Shown here: positions 1 through 5,894 of the stretch, piece by piece
Position numbering within the stretch: position 1 is the first letter of the stretch
How the letters are laid out: every line of letters begins with the position of its first letter
NCBI GenBank assembly: GCA_014378285.1
Contig: JACMNZ010000364.1
Coordinates: 1-8,861 of the forward strand
Origin: Pseudopedobacter sp.
Lineage (GTDB): Bacteria > Bacteroidota > Bacteroidia > Sphingobacteriales > Sphingobacteriaceae
Direction of reading: 5' to 3'
DNA length: 8,861 nucleotides
Made by a program: the position numbers and the translations under genes
The notes under the pieces: model-generated
Database searches by the model: none
Seen by the model: the letters and a program-made list of their open reading frames with translations, nothing else
What the model was told of the DNA's origin: nothing

Positions 1-1
1 C

Positions 2-544
2 AGTGATGATTATGGCAATTTTAGCATCAATGTTTCTATTGGTGATACATTGGTAATAACTAAAGTCAATTATCAAGACCAAGAAAAAGCCATCATTCAA
101 AAGCAAAACCTAGTTATCTACCTAAAAAAATCAATTACATTAAACGAAGTTGTGGTTAAGCAACAAACCAGAAAAGCAGAACAGAAAGAAATTTTAGATG
201 GCTACAGAAGTAAGGGCGTTTATTATGGAGGCAAACCCCCAATTTTTGCCTATATATTTACACCACTTACGGCATTGCATGAATTATTGGGTAAAGATGC
301 CGCAGATGCAAGGAGATTTGGAAGTTACATATATAAAGAAAATGCTGAAACCCGTGTGGATGCCCACTTTAGTGTTTCAATTATAAAGGAAAGTGTTAAA
401 ATTAAAGATGAAGAGATGGTAGAGTTTATGTACTTGTATCGGCCAAAGCCAGAAGATGTAACCTATCGCAACCGTTATGATGATATGAATTACATAAAAA
501 AATCATATCAAGTTTATTTAAAGACTAAGAAAGATAGGCTGTAA
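2..544 (+). CDS. 3' part of a carboxypeptidase-regulatory-like domain protein (envelope protein), truncated by the window edge
   Basis: The frame is open from the first bases of the window to the TAA at 542-544, so the true start lies upstream. The first in-frame start-like codon, a TTG at 50, falls in the middle of a domain and is not a credible start. The visible part begins with the end of a carboxypeptidase-D-regulatory-like beta-sandwich: 'GNFSINVSIGDTLVITKVNY', then a charged strand, then 'SITLNEVVV'. This is the classic pattern (G.F.i.v..GDtL.....Y, then L.EVvV) of such domains in Bacteroidota, where they occur in secreted or outer-membrane-associated proteins, including the N-terminus of TonB-dependent receptors. 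Here no plug or barrel follows. About 120 further residues end at 'KTKKDRL', so this is a stand-alone envelope protein of unknown role, not a receptor. The tail is rich in Lys, Tyr and Asp and has no membrane segment. Domain call fairly sure; function unknown. Confidence 0.75.
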   Translation, partial: SDDYGNFSINVSIGDTLVITKVNYQDQEKAIIQKQNLVIYLKKSITLNEVVVKQQTRKAEQKEILDGYRSKGVYYGGKPPIFAYIFTPLTALHELLGKDAADARRFGSYIYKENAETRVDAHFSVSIIKESVKIKDEEMVEFMYLYRPKPEDVTYRNRYDDMNYIKKSYQVYLKTKKDRL

Positions 545-643
545 ATTATTTAAGCCATTATTATAATTACCATAAGCCAATAATCTTCCAAATTAAAACC
601 TCATACAATTTCCATTAATAAGCAAATCTTTAGAAAAATAGAA

Positions 644-651
644 TAAATTTG
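644..651 (+). promoter_or_regulatory. candidate Bacteroidota -7 promoter element (TAAATTTG)
   Basis: TAAATTTG fits the Bacteroidota -7 consensus TAnnTTTG exactly and lies 44 bases before the ATG of the DUF421 gene, in the 151-base gap after the envelope protein gene. No clear TTG -33 element is seen at the usual distance upstream, so the assignment rests on one box plus position. Such a box is expected by chance in AT-rich DNA. Confidence 0.3.
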
Positions 652-695
652 TTTTATAAGGTAAGCAGTGGCTAAGCAATTGCTTGTAAACTGCT

Positions 696-1394
696 ATGAA
701 AGAAATATTTGAGCCAGCCAGGTTGTTTATGAACAATCTTCCATATACTTTTCTTTTAGAAGTGCTTTTTAGGTGTATCGTAATCTTTTTGGTATTAGTG
801 ATTGTATTAAAGCTAGCCGGAAGACGTGGAATTAAGCAGCTGTCTATTTTTGAATTAGTAATTATTTTGACATTAGGCTCTGCCGCGGGCGATCCATTGT
901 TTTATGAAGATGTTGGTTTATTGCCAGCAATTTGCGTTTTTATATTTATAATAATATTGTATAGAACAACAACTTATCTCATATCAAAATCAAAAAGAAT
1001 AGAACATTGGTTAGAAGGCAAACCAGTGTATTTAATTGAAGACGGAGAATTTGTTATCCATAAATTTAAAAAAGAATTTATGGCAATTGATGAGTTTTTT
1101 GCTGAATTAAGATTAAGAAATATTAGCCATTTAGGCCAAGTGGATACAGCGATTTTAGAAACCACCGGAGAAATAAGTGTTTTCTATTTGGAGGACGATA
1201 AAGTAAAATACGGATTACCAATTTTACCTAAACCCTTTAATGATAAGCAAACCGAACTAAATATGGATATTTTTTATGCCTGTAGATTTTGTGGTAATAT
1301 TAAAAAGCCTCAAAAATCTCAAAAACAGTTTACTTGCGATAAATGTGGACGAGAAGATTGGGTAAAGGCAATAAATGAAAAAAGATTGGGCTAA
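696..1394 (+). CDS. DUF421 (YetF/YcaP-type) membrane protein with C-terminal zinc-ribbon tail
   Basis: 232 residues. The N-terminal third carries membrane segments at about residues 20-40, 51-62 and 74-94. The family signature lies between them: 'LAGRRGIKQLSIFELV' (about 40-55) followed by 'LTLGSAAGDPLF'. The cytosolic DUF421 domain follows ('EGKPVYLIEDGEF', about 107-119; 'MAIDEFFAELRLRNI', about 129-143; 'LETTGEISVF'). The last 40 residues hold C196-x2-C199 and C214-x2-C217, a probable four-cysteine zinc ribbon. I believe this extension recurs in Bacteroidota homologues and is absent from Bacillus YetF. The biochemical role of the family is not established. upp starts 12 bases downstream on the same strand, so the two are probably co-transcribed. 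Family assignment is firm; the zinc ribbon is inferred from cysteine spacing. Confidence 0.9.
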   Translation: MKEIFEPARLFMNNLPYTFLLEVLFRCIVIFLVLVIVLKLAGRRGIKQLSIFELVIILTLGSAAGDPLFYEDVGLLPAICVFIFIIILYRTTTYLISKSKRIEHWLEGKPVYLIEDGEFVIHKFKKEFMAIDEFFAELRLRNISHLGQVDTAILETTGEISVFYLEDDKVKYGLPILPKPFNDKQTELNMDIFYACRFCGNIKKPQKSQKQFTCDKCGREDWVKAINEKRLG

Positions 1395-1406
1395 ATATTT
1401 AAAAAT

Positions 1407-2048
1407 ATGTTTCTTCTAAATAAAACAAAAACTATTGCAAATAATTTATTGGCAGAATTAAGAGACATCGAGATTCAAAAAGACAGTATGCGTTTTAGAA
1501 GAAATATGGAGCGTTTGGGCGAGATTTTTGCGTATGAAATTAGTAAAACATTAGACTTTGAAAATGTGGAAACACAAACACCTTTGGGTTTTTCAAATGA
1601 TGGCCAAATAAAAAATATGCCGATTTTGGCAACTATTTTAAGAGCTGGTTTACCGCTGCACCAAGGTTTGTTAAATGTTTTTGATAGAGCAGATTCTTGT
1701 TTTATAGCAGCTTATCGTAAAAGCAAAAAAGGAGACGATTTTGATATACAAATGGAGTATGTTTCTACACCAAATTTAGATGGAAAAACGGTTATTGTTT
1801 CTGATCCGATGTTGGCAACAGGGCAAAGTTTGGTAATGTGCTGCAAAGATTTACTATCAAGGTTCAAAATCGAAACTTTGCATATCGTAACTGTAATTGC
1901 TAGCCAAGAAGGTATTGCTTTTGTGAAAAATAATTTACCAAAAGCTAAGTTATGGATTGGAGCTATTGATGAAGAAATGACCTCAAAATCTTATATCGTA
2001 CCTGGGCTGGGTGATGCTGGCGATTTAGCTTTTGGAAAAAAAGTTTAG
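1407..2048 (+). CDS. upp: uracil phosphoribosyltransferase
   Basis: Pyrimidine salvage enzyme of the cytosol that converts uracil and PRPP to UMP and pyrophosphate. The 213-residue length is close to the usual 205-215. Visible motifs are 'ILRAGLPLHQGLL' (about 72-84, the LRAG loop), the PRPP-binding stretch 'VIVSDPMLATGQSLV' (about 129-143), and the uracil-binding C-terminal signature 'YIVPGLGDAGDLAFG' (about 196-210). The N-terminus begins 'MFLLNKTKTIANNLL' and lacks the E. coli-like opening, as expected of a Bacteroidota-type sequence. The start at 1407 is the only ATG near the end of the preceding DUF421 gene, from which it is separated by 12 bases, consistent with an operon. No defect is seen. 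Confidence 0.93.
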   Translation: MFLLNKTKTIANNLLAELRDIEIQKDSMRFRRNMERLGEIFAYEISKTLDFENVETQTPLGFSNDGQIKNMPILATILRAGLPLHQGLLNVFDRADSCFIAAYRKSKKGDDFDIQMEYVSTPNLDGKTVIVSDPMLATGQSLVMCCKDLLSRFKIETLHIVTVIASQEGIAFVKNNLPKAKLWIGAIDEEMTSKSYIVPGLGDAGDLAFGKKV

Positions 2049-2063
2049 TAGATTAAAACGATC

Positions 2064-2094
2064 TTGCTTCTTTATTTTGATAAGTGTAAATTTG
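2064..2094 (+). promoter_or_regulatory. candidate promoter for the antitoxin (TTG - 20 bases - TAAATTTG)
   Basis: TTG at 2064-2066 and TAAATTTG at 2087-2094 match the Bacteroidota -33 and -7 elements with 20 bases between them. The -7 box ends only 3 bases before the ATG at 2098, so transcription would begin at or near the start codon and the mRNA would be leaderless or nearly so. That is possible but weakens the call. Readthrough from upp is the alternative source of transcription. Confidence 0.27.
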
Positions 2095-2097
2095 ATT

Positions 2098-2292
2098 ATG
2101 AAATCTTTAGTAATTTATCCAAATACTCAGGATCAATTAAAGGCTTTAATTAAGTCTTGGAACATATCTTCTGAAAAATATCTTTATGACCTAATTTTTG
2201 TAAAAGAAATAAAAGAGAGAGAAAAAAGTATAAAAGAAGGGAATACCATTCCAATAAAAGACTCCAATAATATATGGGAAAGAATATTGTAA
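2098..2292 (+). CDS. small antitoxin-like protein (DUF2683-like), partner of the broken YoeB/Txe toxin
   Basis: 64 residues opening 'MKSLVIYPNTQDQLKALIK'. This resembles the short DUF2683-type proteins of Bacteroidota (M-x-x-L-I-x-x-P-x-x-x-x-Q-L-x-A-L-K) that precede YoeB/Txe or RelE-type toxin genes. The middle is a predicted helix, 'LYDLIFVKEIKEREKSIKEG', a typical toxin-wrapping acidic and basic tail. I chose the ATG at 2098. An in-frame ATG at 2032 would add 22 residues, overlap the end of upp by 17 bases and place a hydrophobic, non-family stretch before the conserved opening. The 3' end overlaps the toxin reading frame by 19 bases, the usual translational coupling of toxin-antitoxin pairs. 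The frame is intact although the toxin is not. Family recognition is by pattern only. Confidence 0.68.
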   Translation: MKSLVIYPNTQDQLKALIKSWNISSEKYLYDLIFVKEIKEREKSIKEGNTIPIKDSNNIWERIL

Positions 2293-2554
2293 TCATTGAG
2301 AAAGCAGCACAAAAAGAATTTCAAGTGTTACACAAATCTGGAAATAAATCTTCCGTAACATAAATCGAACAAATTATTCCGAATTATCGCAACACCCTGA
2401 AACAGGAATTGGAAATCCCGAAAAGTTAAAGTTTGACTTACCAAGTTATTGGTCAAGAAGGGTTAATAGGAAGGAAAGGATTGTTTACAGCATTAATCAA
2501 GATAAAATTATCGCAAATATTATATCGGGGAAAGGGCATTATTTTGATAAATGA
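2274..2554 (+). pseudogene. YoeB/Txe-family mRNA-interferase toxin, broken by a stop and a frameshift
   Basis: The ATG at 2274 overlaps the antitoxin end and encodes 'MGKNIVIIEKAAQKEF', then 'LHKSGNKSSVT', a Txe/YoeB-type N-terminus. It meets TAA at 2361-2363 where the family usually has Lys (AAA in one step). After the stop the frame continues 'IEQII', then shifts by one missing base at 2379-2380. From 2381 it reads 'ELSQHPETGIGNPEKLKF', 'YWSRRVNRKERIVYSI' and 'IISGKGHYFDK' to TGA at 2552-2554. With the two lesions repaired it would be a full-length toxin of about 93 residues. The residues expected for ribosome-dependent endoribonuclease activity (Glu in NPEKLK, Arg in SRR, the C-terminal His-Tyr) are all still encoded, but out of frame with the start. 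The downstream piece has no ATG, GTG or TTG early in its frame, so it is unlikely to be made alone. The gene is most probably inactive and decay looks recent. Confidence 0.85.
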
Positions 2555-2590
2555 AAAACTTTTAGATAAGCATAAACTTTAATCTTTATA

Positions 2591-3067
2591 ATGTCTTTAA
2601 AACCTAAAAACACATCTAAAAGTACTTCTGGATTATTAATTGGACTAATGTTTGGCTTTTTAGTTGGATTGGCCATGTTTAAACAGACGCCAAAATCTGA
2701 AAGAAGTGTTGCTTTTCCATATTTAATTGGGTCTGGGATAATTTTATGCTGTATAGTAGGATATAAAATCGGGGCTTTAAATGATGATGATACCTATCGC
2801 GATGAATGGCTGGGAATAAAAGATATAAAAACCAATCATTTTAACAATGGAAATGATTGGATAATTGAAAGTATTTGGATGCAATATAATGGCTTAGAAA
2901 ACAAACTTATCACTACTAAACAAGATGGGGAAATGATCAGTATTTTTAACGAAACAATTATACGTAATCATGGATATGCTAATAGAAGTAGCGCAACAAA
3001 AGCCCATGAAGAGGCTAAAAATGATTTAATCGACACCTTAAAGGCTAATTTTAAGAAATCTTCTTAA
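2591..3067 (+). CDS. hypothetical membrane protein with two N-terminal helices
   Basis: 158 residues; I do not recognise a family. A basic, Ser/Thr-rich N-terminus ('MSLKPKNTSKSTS') is followed by two hydrophobic segments at about 13-30 ('GLLIGLMFGFLVGLAMF') and 41-61 ('AFPYLIGSGIILCCIVGYKI'), joined by a short charged loop, giving a hairpin in the inner membrane. A soluble domain of about 95 residues follows, rich in Asn, Asp and Lys ('DDDTYRDEWLGIKDIK', 'WIIESIWMQYNGLENKLI'), ending in a basic helix. There is no signal cleavage site, metal motif or known catalytic motif. It starts 36 bases after the toxin remnant on the same strand and converges on the DUF4112 gene with a 7-base gap. The last codons form one arm of a short inverted repeat. 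Confidence 0.65.
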   Translation: MSLKPKNTSKSTSGLLIGLMFGFLVGLAMFKQTPKSERSVAFPYLIGSGIILCCIVGYKIGALNDDDTYRDEWLGIKDIKTNHFNNGNDWIIESIWMQYNGLENKLITTKQDGEMISIFNETIIRNHGYANRSSATKAHEEAKNDLIDTLKANFKKSS

Positions 3068-3078
3068 CCAATTTTTAA
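3051..3078 (+). terminator. possible weak terminator at the end of the hypothetical membrane gene
   Basis: TTAAGAA-ATC-TTCTTAA at 3051-3067 is a perfect 7-bp inverted repeat ending exactly at the TAA stop, followed by CCAATTTTTAA. The stem is almost all A-T, so it would be weak, and the T tract starts four bases after it. It sits between convergent genes, where a terminator is expected. On the other strand no T run follows, so it would serve the + strand only. Confidence 0.25.
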
Positions 3079-3536
3079 GAAAAAGCATGAAATAAATAAG
3101 CGGTTAATGCCCATGTTGCCCAAATAAAAGCAGCTATCATCAATAGAAATATAATTAAGCTAAAAATGATGATTCCTCTTGCACTTCCAGTATGTTTCCC
3201 CTCGGCATAATGTTCTTTTAAAAGTTTTACGTTTTTATCATTCGCCTTAAAGTAAAAATCGAAAACCCACCCTAAAAAGGGGATTGCTCCTAAAACAAAA
3301 TCAATTGCCACGTTGCCCAACATTTTAGCAATAAGTTTATTGCTTGCGCCATGTTTTCGCATCGTATAAATCAAAATAATAGAAACTAATGCTGTTGCAC
3401 TATCGCCGGCAAAGGGGATAAGATTTAAAATAGGATCTAAACCAAACCTAAAATTCCCAATCTTAAACTGACTATCTAACAGTTTGGCAACAATCTCAAT
3501 TGTTCTTAATCTATTATTGGGCTTTATAGTTGGCAC
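3075..3536 (-). CDS. DUF4112 membrane protein
   Basis: 153 residues starting at a GTG (3534-3536). No ATG lies upstream before the in-frame stop at 3564-3566, and the internal Met codons fall inside the domain. The DUF4112 signature is clear: 'AKLLDSQFKI' (about 17-26), 'FRFGLDPILNLIPFAGD' (29-45), 'KMLGNVAIDFVLGAIPFLG' (71-89), then 'VFDFYFKANDKNVKLL' (91-106). The two Ile-Pro loops sit in hydrophobic segments, and a third strong membrane helix lies at about 120-142 ('GIIIFSLIIFLLMIAAFIW'). The function of the family is unknown. It is the last gene on the strand, 57 bases after pgl, so co-transcription with the pentose phosphate genes is possible, but the gap could hold its own promoter. Confidence 0.88.
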   Translation of the reverse strand: MPTIKPNNRLRTIEIVAKLLDSQFKIGNFRFGLDPILNLIPFAGDSATALVSIILIYTMRKHGASNKLIAKMLGNVAIDFVLGAIPFLGWVFDFYFKANDKNVKLLKEHYAEGKHTGSARGIIIFSLIIFLLMIAAFIWATWALTAYLFHAFS

Positions 3537-3593
3537 AAAATCAATTATACAAAGATTGTTCCTTTATTTAAGATTTATAAAAGTGAAGAATGA

Positions 3594-4322
3594 TTAAAGC
3601 CTTTTATCGAGTTTACTTACTGCAGCTTCGTCTACAAACCATTGTAATTCGCCGTTTGTGGGATTAATTAATTGTGCTGGGTACAGATTAACGTTTTTTT
3701 CGCCTTCAAAAACGGCTTTTATTGCATCTGCTTTATTTGCTCCAAAGGTTAAGAACACAACGTTTTTAGAGGCATTAATTAAAGGAGCAGTAAAACTAAT
3801 CCTATAAATTTGTTTATCCTCTAAATAAACCTCCTTTACATTCTCCTCATCAATCCAAACTAAAGAAGTATTTGGGAATATTGAAGCTGTATGGGCATCA
3901 TCTCCTAAGCCTAAAAGCATTAAATCAAAACTTGGATCTTCATCAAAAAAATTACAGATACAGCGATCATAATCTTGTGCGGCGGCTGCTGGGTTTAATG
4001 ATGTGTCAACTTTATTTATTTGAGAATCATCAATATCCAAATGATCAAACAAAGCTGTTTTTGCCATTAAATAATTACTATCTACATTATCTTGAGGAAC
4101 ATAACGCTCATCGCCAAAAAAGAAATACACTTTTTTCCAATCAATTTTATTTTTAAAATCGGCGGAAGCCAAAAGCTCATATAATCTTTTTGGAGAGTTG
4201 CCGCCAGATAAGGCAACAGAAAATTTATTATGTTTCTTTATGGCCGTGTTAGCGCAGTTGACAAAATAATTGGCTAAAGAATGAATGACTTCATCAGGTG
4301 TTTTAAAAACGTTTGTTTTCAT
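3594..4322 (-). CDS. pgl: 6-phosphogluconolactonase (DevB/SOL family)
   Basis: Hydrolyses 6-phospho-D-glucono-1,5-lactone to 6-phosphogluconate, the second step of the oxidative pentose phosphate pathway, in the cytosol. The 242-residue length is normal for the DevB/SOL type, as opposed to the beta-propeller YbhE type. Motifs run in order: 'SVALSGGNSPKRLYELL' (about 35-51, phosphate loop), 'YFFFGDERYVP' (66-76), 'DSNYLMAK' (81-88), and 'LLGLGDDAHTASIFP' (136-150), which carries the residues of the lactonase active site. The C-terminal 'VFLTFGANKADAI' strand-helix is also typical. It lies 35 bases downstream of zwf on the same strand, matching the order of substrate flow. The first codons, 'MKTNVFKTP', resemble the zwf start 'MKTNIKPKP', probably by chance. 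Confidence 0.95.
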   Translation of the reverse strand: MKTNVFKTPDEVIHSLANYFVNCANTAIKKHNKFSVALSGGNSPKRLYELLASADFKNKIDWKKVYFFFGDERYVPQDNVDSNYLMAKTALFDHLDIDDSQINKVDTSLNPAAAAQDYDRCICNFFDEDPSFDLMLLGLGDDAHTASIFPNTSLVWIDEENVKEVYLEDKQIYRISFTAPLINASKNVVFLTFGANKADAIKAVFEGEKNVNLYPAQLINPTNGELQWFVDEAAVSKLDKRL

Positions 4323-4357
4323 AAAATAGATTTTAATAGATGATTTATAAAACTTAC

Positions 4358-5878
4358 TTATTTCTTATCGGCTTTTTTAATGGGCATGGTAAACCAATGG
4401 AAACCATCTTTTGCAATTAAGGCTTCTGCAGTTTCTGGGCCCCAACTGTCTGCCGAGTAATTTGGGAAACTGATGCTTTTTTTAGATTCCCAACTTTCTA
4501 ATACAGGCATAATTAAATCCCAAGCAGTTTCTACTTGATCGCCACGCATAAATAAAGTTTGGTCGCCTTTCATGGCATCTAACAGCAAGGTTTCGTAAGC
4601 TTCAGGCGTATCGTTTTCATAAGTTCCATCATAATTGAAAACCATATCAACTGGGTTTAAAGTCATATCCAATCCCGGTCTTTTTGCTTGAACTTGCAAA
4701 CGGATACTCATTTCTGGCTGTATGCTAATGATTAACCTATTTTGTTGCCAGCTTTCTGATGATTGATTAGGGAAAATTAAGTGAGGTACATCTTTAAATT
4801 GTATGCTGATGATGGAAGCTTTTTGGTGCATTCTTTTTCCCGTACGCACATAAAAGGGTACATTTTGCCATCTCCAATTATCAATAAAGAATTTTAAAGC
4901 GGCAAAAGTTTCTGTATTAGACTCAGGATCAACGCCTTCTTCATCGCGGTAACCTTCTACTTTTTCTCCTTTAACCCAACCTTCGCTATACTGCCCACGA
5001 ACGGTATTAAACCTAATTTCATCTGGCCCAAATTTACGCATAGCCCTTAAAACATCAACTTTTCTGTTTCTTATTTCTTCTGCATCAAAATTAACGGGAG
5101 GTTCCATCGCTACCAAGCATAAAACTTGCAAAATATGGTTTTGAACCATATCGCGTAAAGCACCAGATCCGTCATAATAACCACCACGATCTTCTACACC
5201 AATATCTTCGGTAACAGAAATTTGAACATGTTCAATAAAATTACGGTTCCAAATTGGCTCAAAAAGGGCGTTGGCAAATCTAAAAGCCAACATATTTTGC
5301 ACAGTTTCTTTACCTAAATAATGGTCAATACGGTAAATTTGATTTTCAGCAAAAATCCCTTTTAATAAAACATTTAATTCTTTTGCTGATTGTAAATCAT
5401 GACCGAAAGGTTTCTCAATAACAATCCTTGTTCTATCGCAATCGTTAGCTAATTTAACTTTAGCCAGATTGCTTGCAATAATTGGAAAAAAATTAGGGGC
5501 AACAGCTAAATAATGGATTATGTTAGGACATTCGCTCCACTCTTTTTCATAACCTTCAATCAAAGCGCTCATTTTTTTATAATCGCCCTCGTTGTTTACA
5601 TCGCTTTTTAAATAAGTAATATGTTTAGAAAAATCCTCCCATTTATCTTTCTCGGCTTTGCCGCTCCTAGAGAATTTATTTACCCCACCAAGTAATAATT
5701 TTTTAAAAGAGTCATCATTATAATCCGTTCTGCCTAAACCGATAATCGCAAATTCTTTAGGCATGTAACTTTCTAAAAAAAGATTGTACAAAGCAGGTAT
5801 CAGTTTTCTTTCTGCAAGATCGCCGGTGCCACCAAAAATCATGAAAATGGTTGGTTTTGGTTTAATGTTAGTTTTCAT
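4358..5878 (-). CDS. zwf: glucose-6-phosphate 1-dehydrogenase
   Basis: Oxidises glucose-6-phosphate to 6-phosphogluconolactone with NADP+ (or NAD+), the entry step of the oxidative pentose phosphate pathway. The 506-residue length is usual. The Rossmann nucleotide motif reads 'FGGTGDLAERKL' (about 15-26), the GxxGDLA form. 'IEKPFGHD' (154-161) and 'RIDHYLGKE' (183-191) form the substrate site. The His in 'IEHVQISVTED' (about 217) matches the catalytic base of the family, and 'VPFYVRTGKRM' belongs to the C-terminal domain. All expected motifs are present and the frame is unbroken. It starts 16 bases after the gnd stop and ends 35 bases before pgl, a tight three-gene block. NAD versus NADP preference cannot be read safely from the sequence. 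Confidence 0.97.
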   Translation of the reverse strand: MKTNIKPKPTIFMIFGGTGDLAERKLIPALYNLFLESYMPKEFAIIGLGRTDYNDDSFKKLLLGGVNKFSRSGKAEKDKWEDFSKHITYLKSDVNNEGDYKKMSALIEGYEKEWSECPNIIHYLAVAPNFFPIIASNLAKVKLANDCDRTRIVIEKPFGHDLQSAKELNVLLKGIFAENQIYRIDHYLGKETVQNMLAFRFANALFEPIWNRNFIEHVQISVTEDIGVEDRGGYYDGSGALRDMVQNHILQVLCLVAMEPPVNFDAEEIRNRKVDVLRAMRKFGPDEIRFNTVRGQYSEGWVKGEKVEGYRDEEGVDPESNTETFAALKFFIDNWRWQNVPFYVRTGKRMHQKASIISIQFKDVPHLIFPNQSSESWQQNRLIISIQPEMSIRLQVQAKRPGLDMTLNPVDMVFNYDGTYENDTPEAYETLLLDAMKGDQTLFMRGDQVETAWDLIMPVLESWESKKSISFPNYSADSWGPETAEALIAKDGFHWFTMPIKKADKK

Positions 5879-5894
5879 TTAATTATTCTTGTTT

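Noticed and set aside
198..386. 62-codon + strand open frame
   Set aside because: Out-of-frame shadow inside the envelope protein gene.
974..1165. 63-codon - strand open frame
   Set aside because: Antisense shadow of the DUF421 gene with no start context or family pattern.
2032..2097. 22-residue N-terminal extension of the antitoxin
   Set aside because: It would overlap the end of upp, is hydrophobic and unlike the family opening, which begins at the Met encoded at 2098.
2361..2380. Programmed frameshifting or readthrough in the toxin gene
   Set aside because: It would need both stop readthrough and a frame change within 20 bases, with no slippery sequence or following structure seen; decay is simpler.
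3872..4156. 94-codon + strand open frame
   Set aside because: Lies wholly antisense within pgl, whose motifs are clear; low-complexity His/Leu/Asn composition.
5817..5834. GGTGDLA in Zwf instead of GASGDLA, and GLGTMG in Gnd (7266-7283) instead of GLAVMG
   Set aside because: Both keep the required glycines and, to my knowledge, are ordinary variants in Bacteroidota and other lineages; no sign of lost function.
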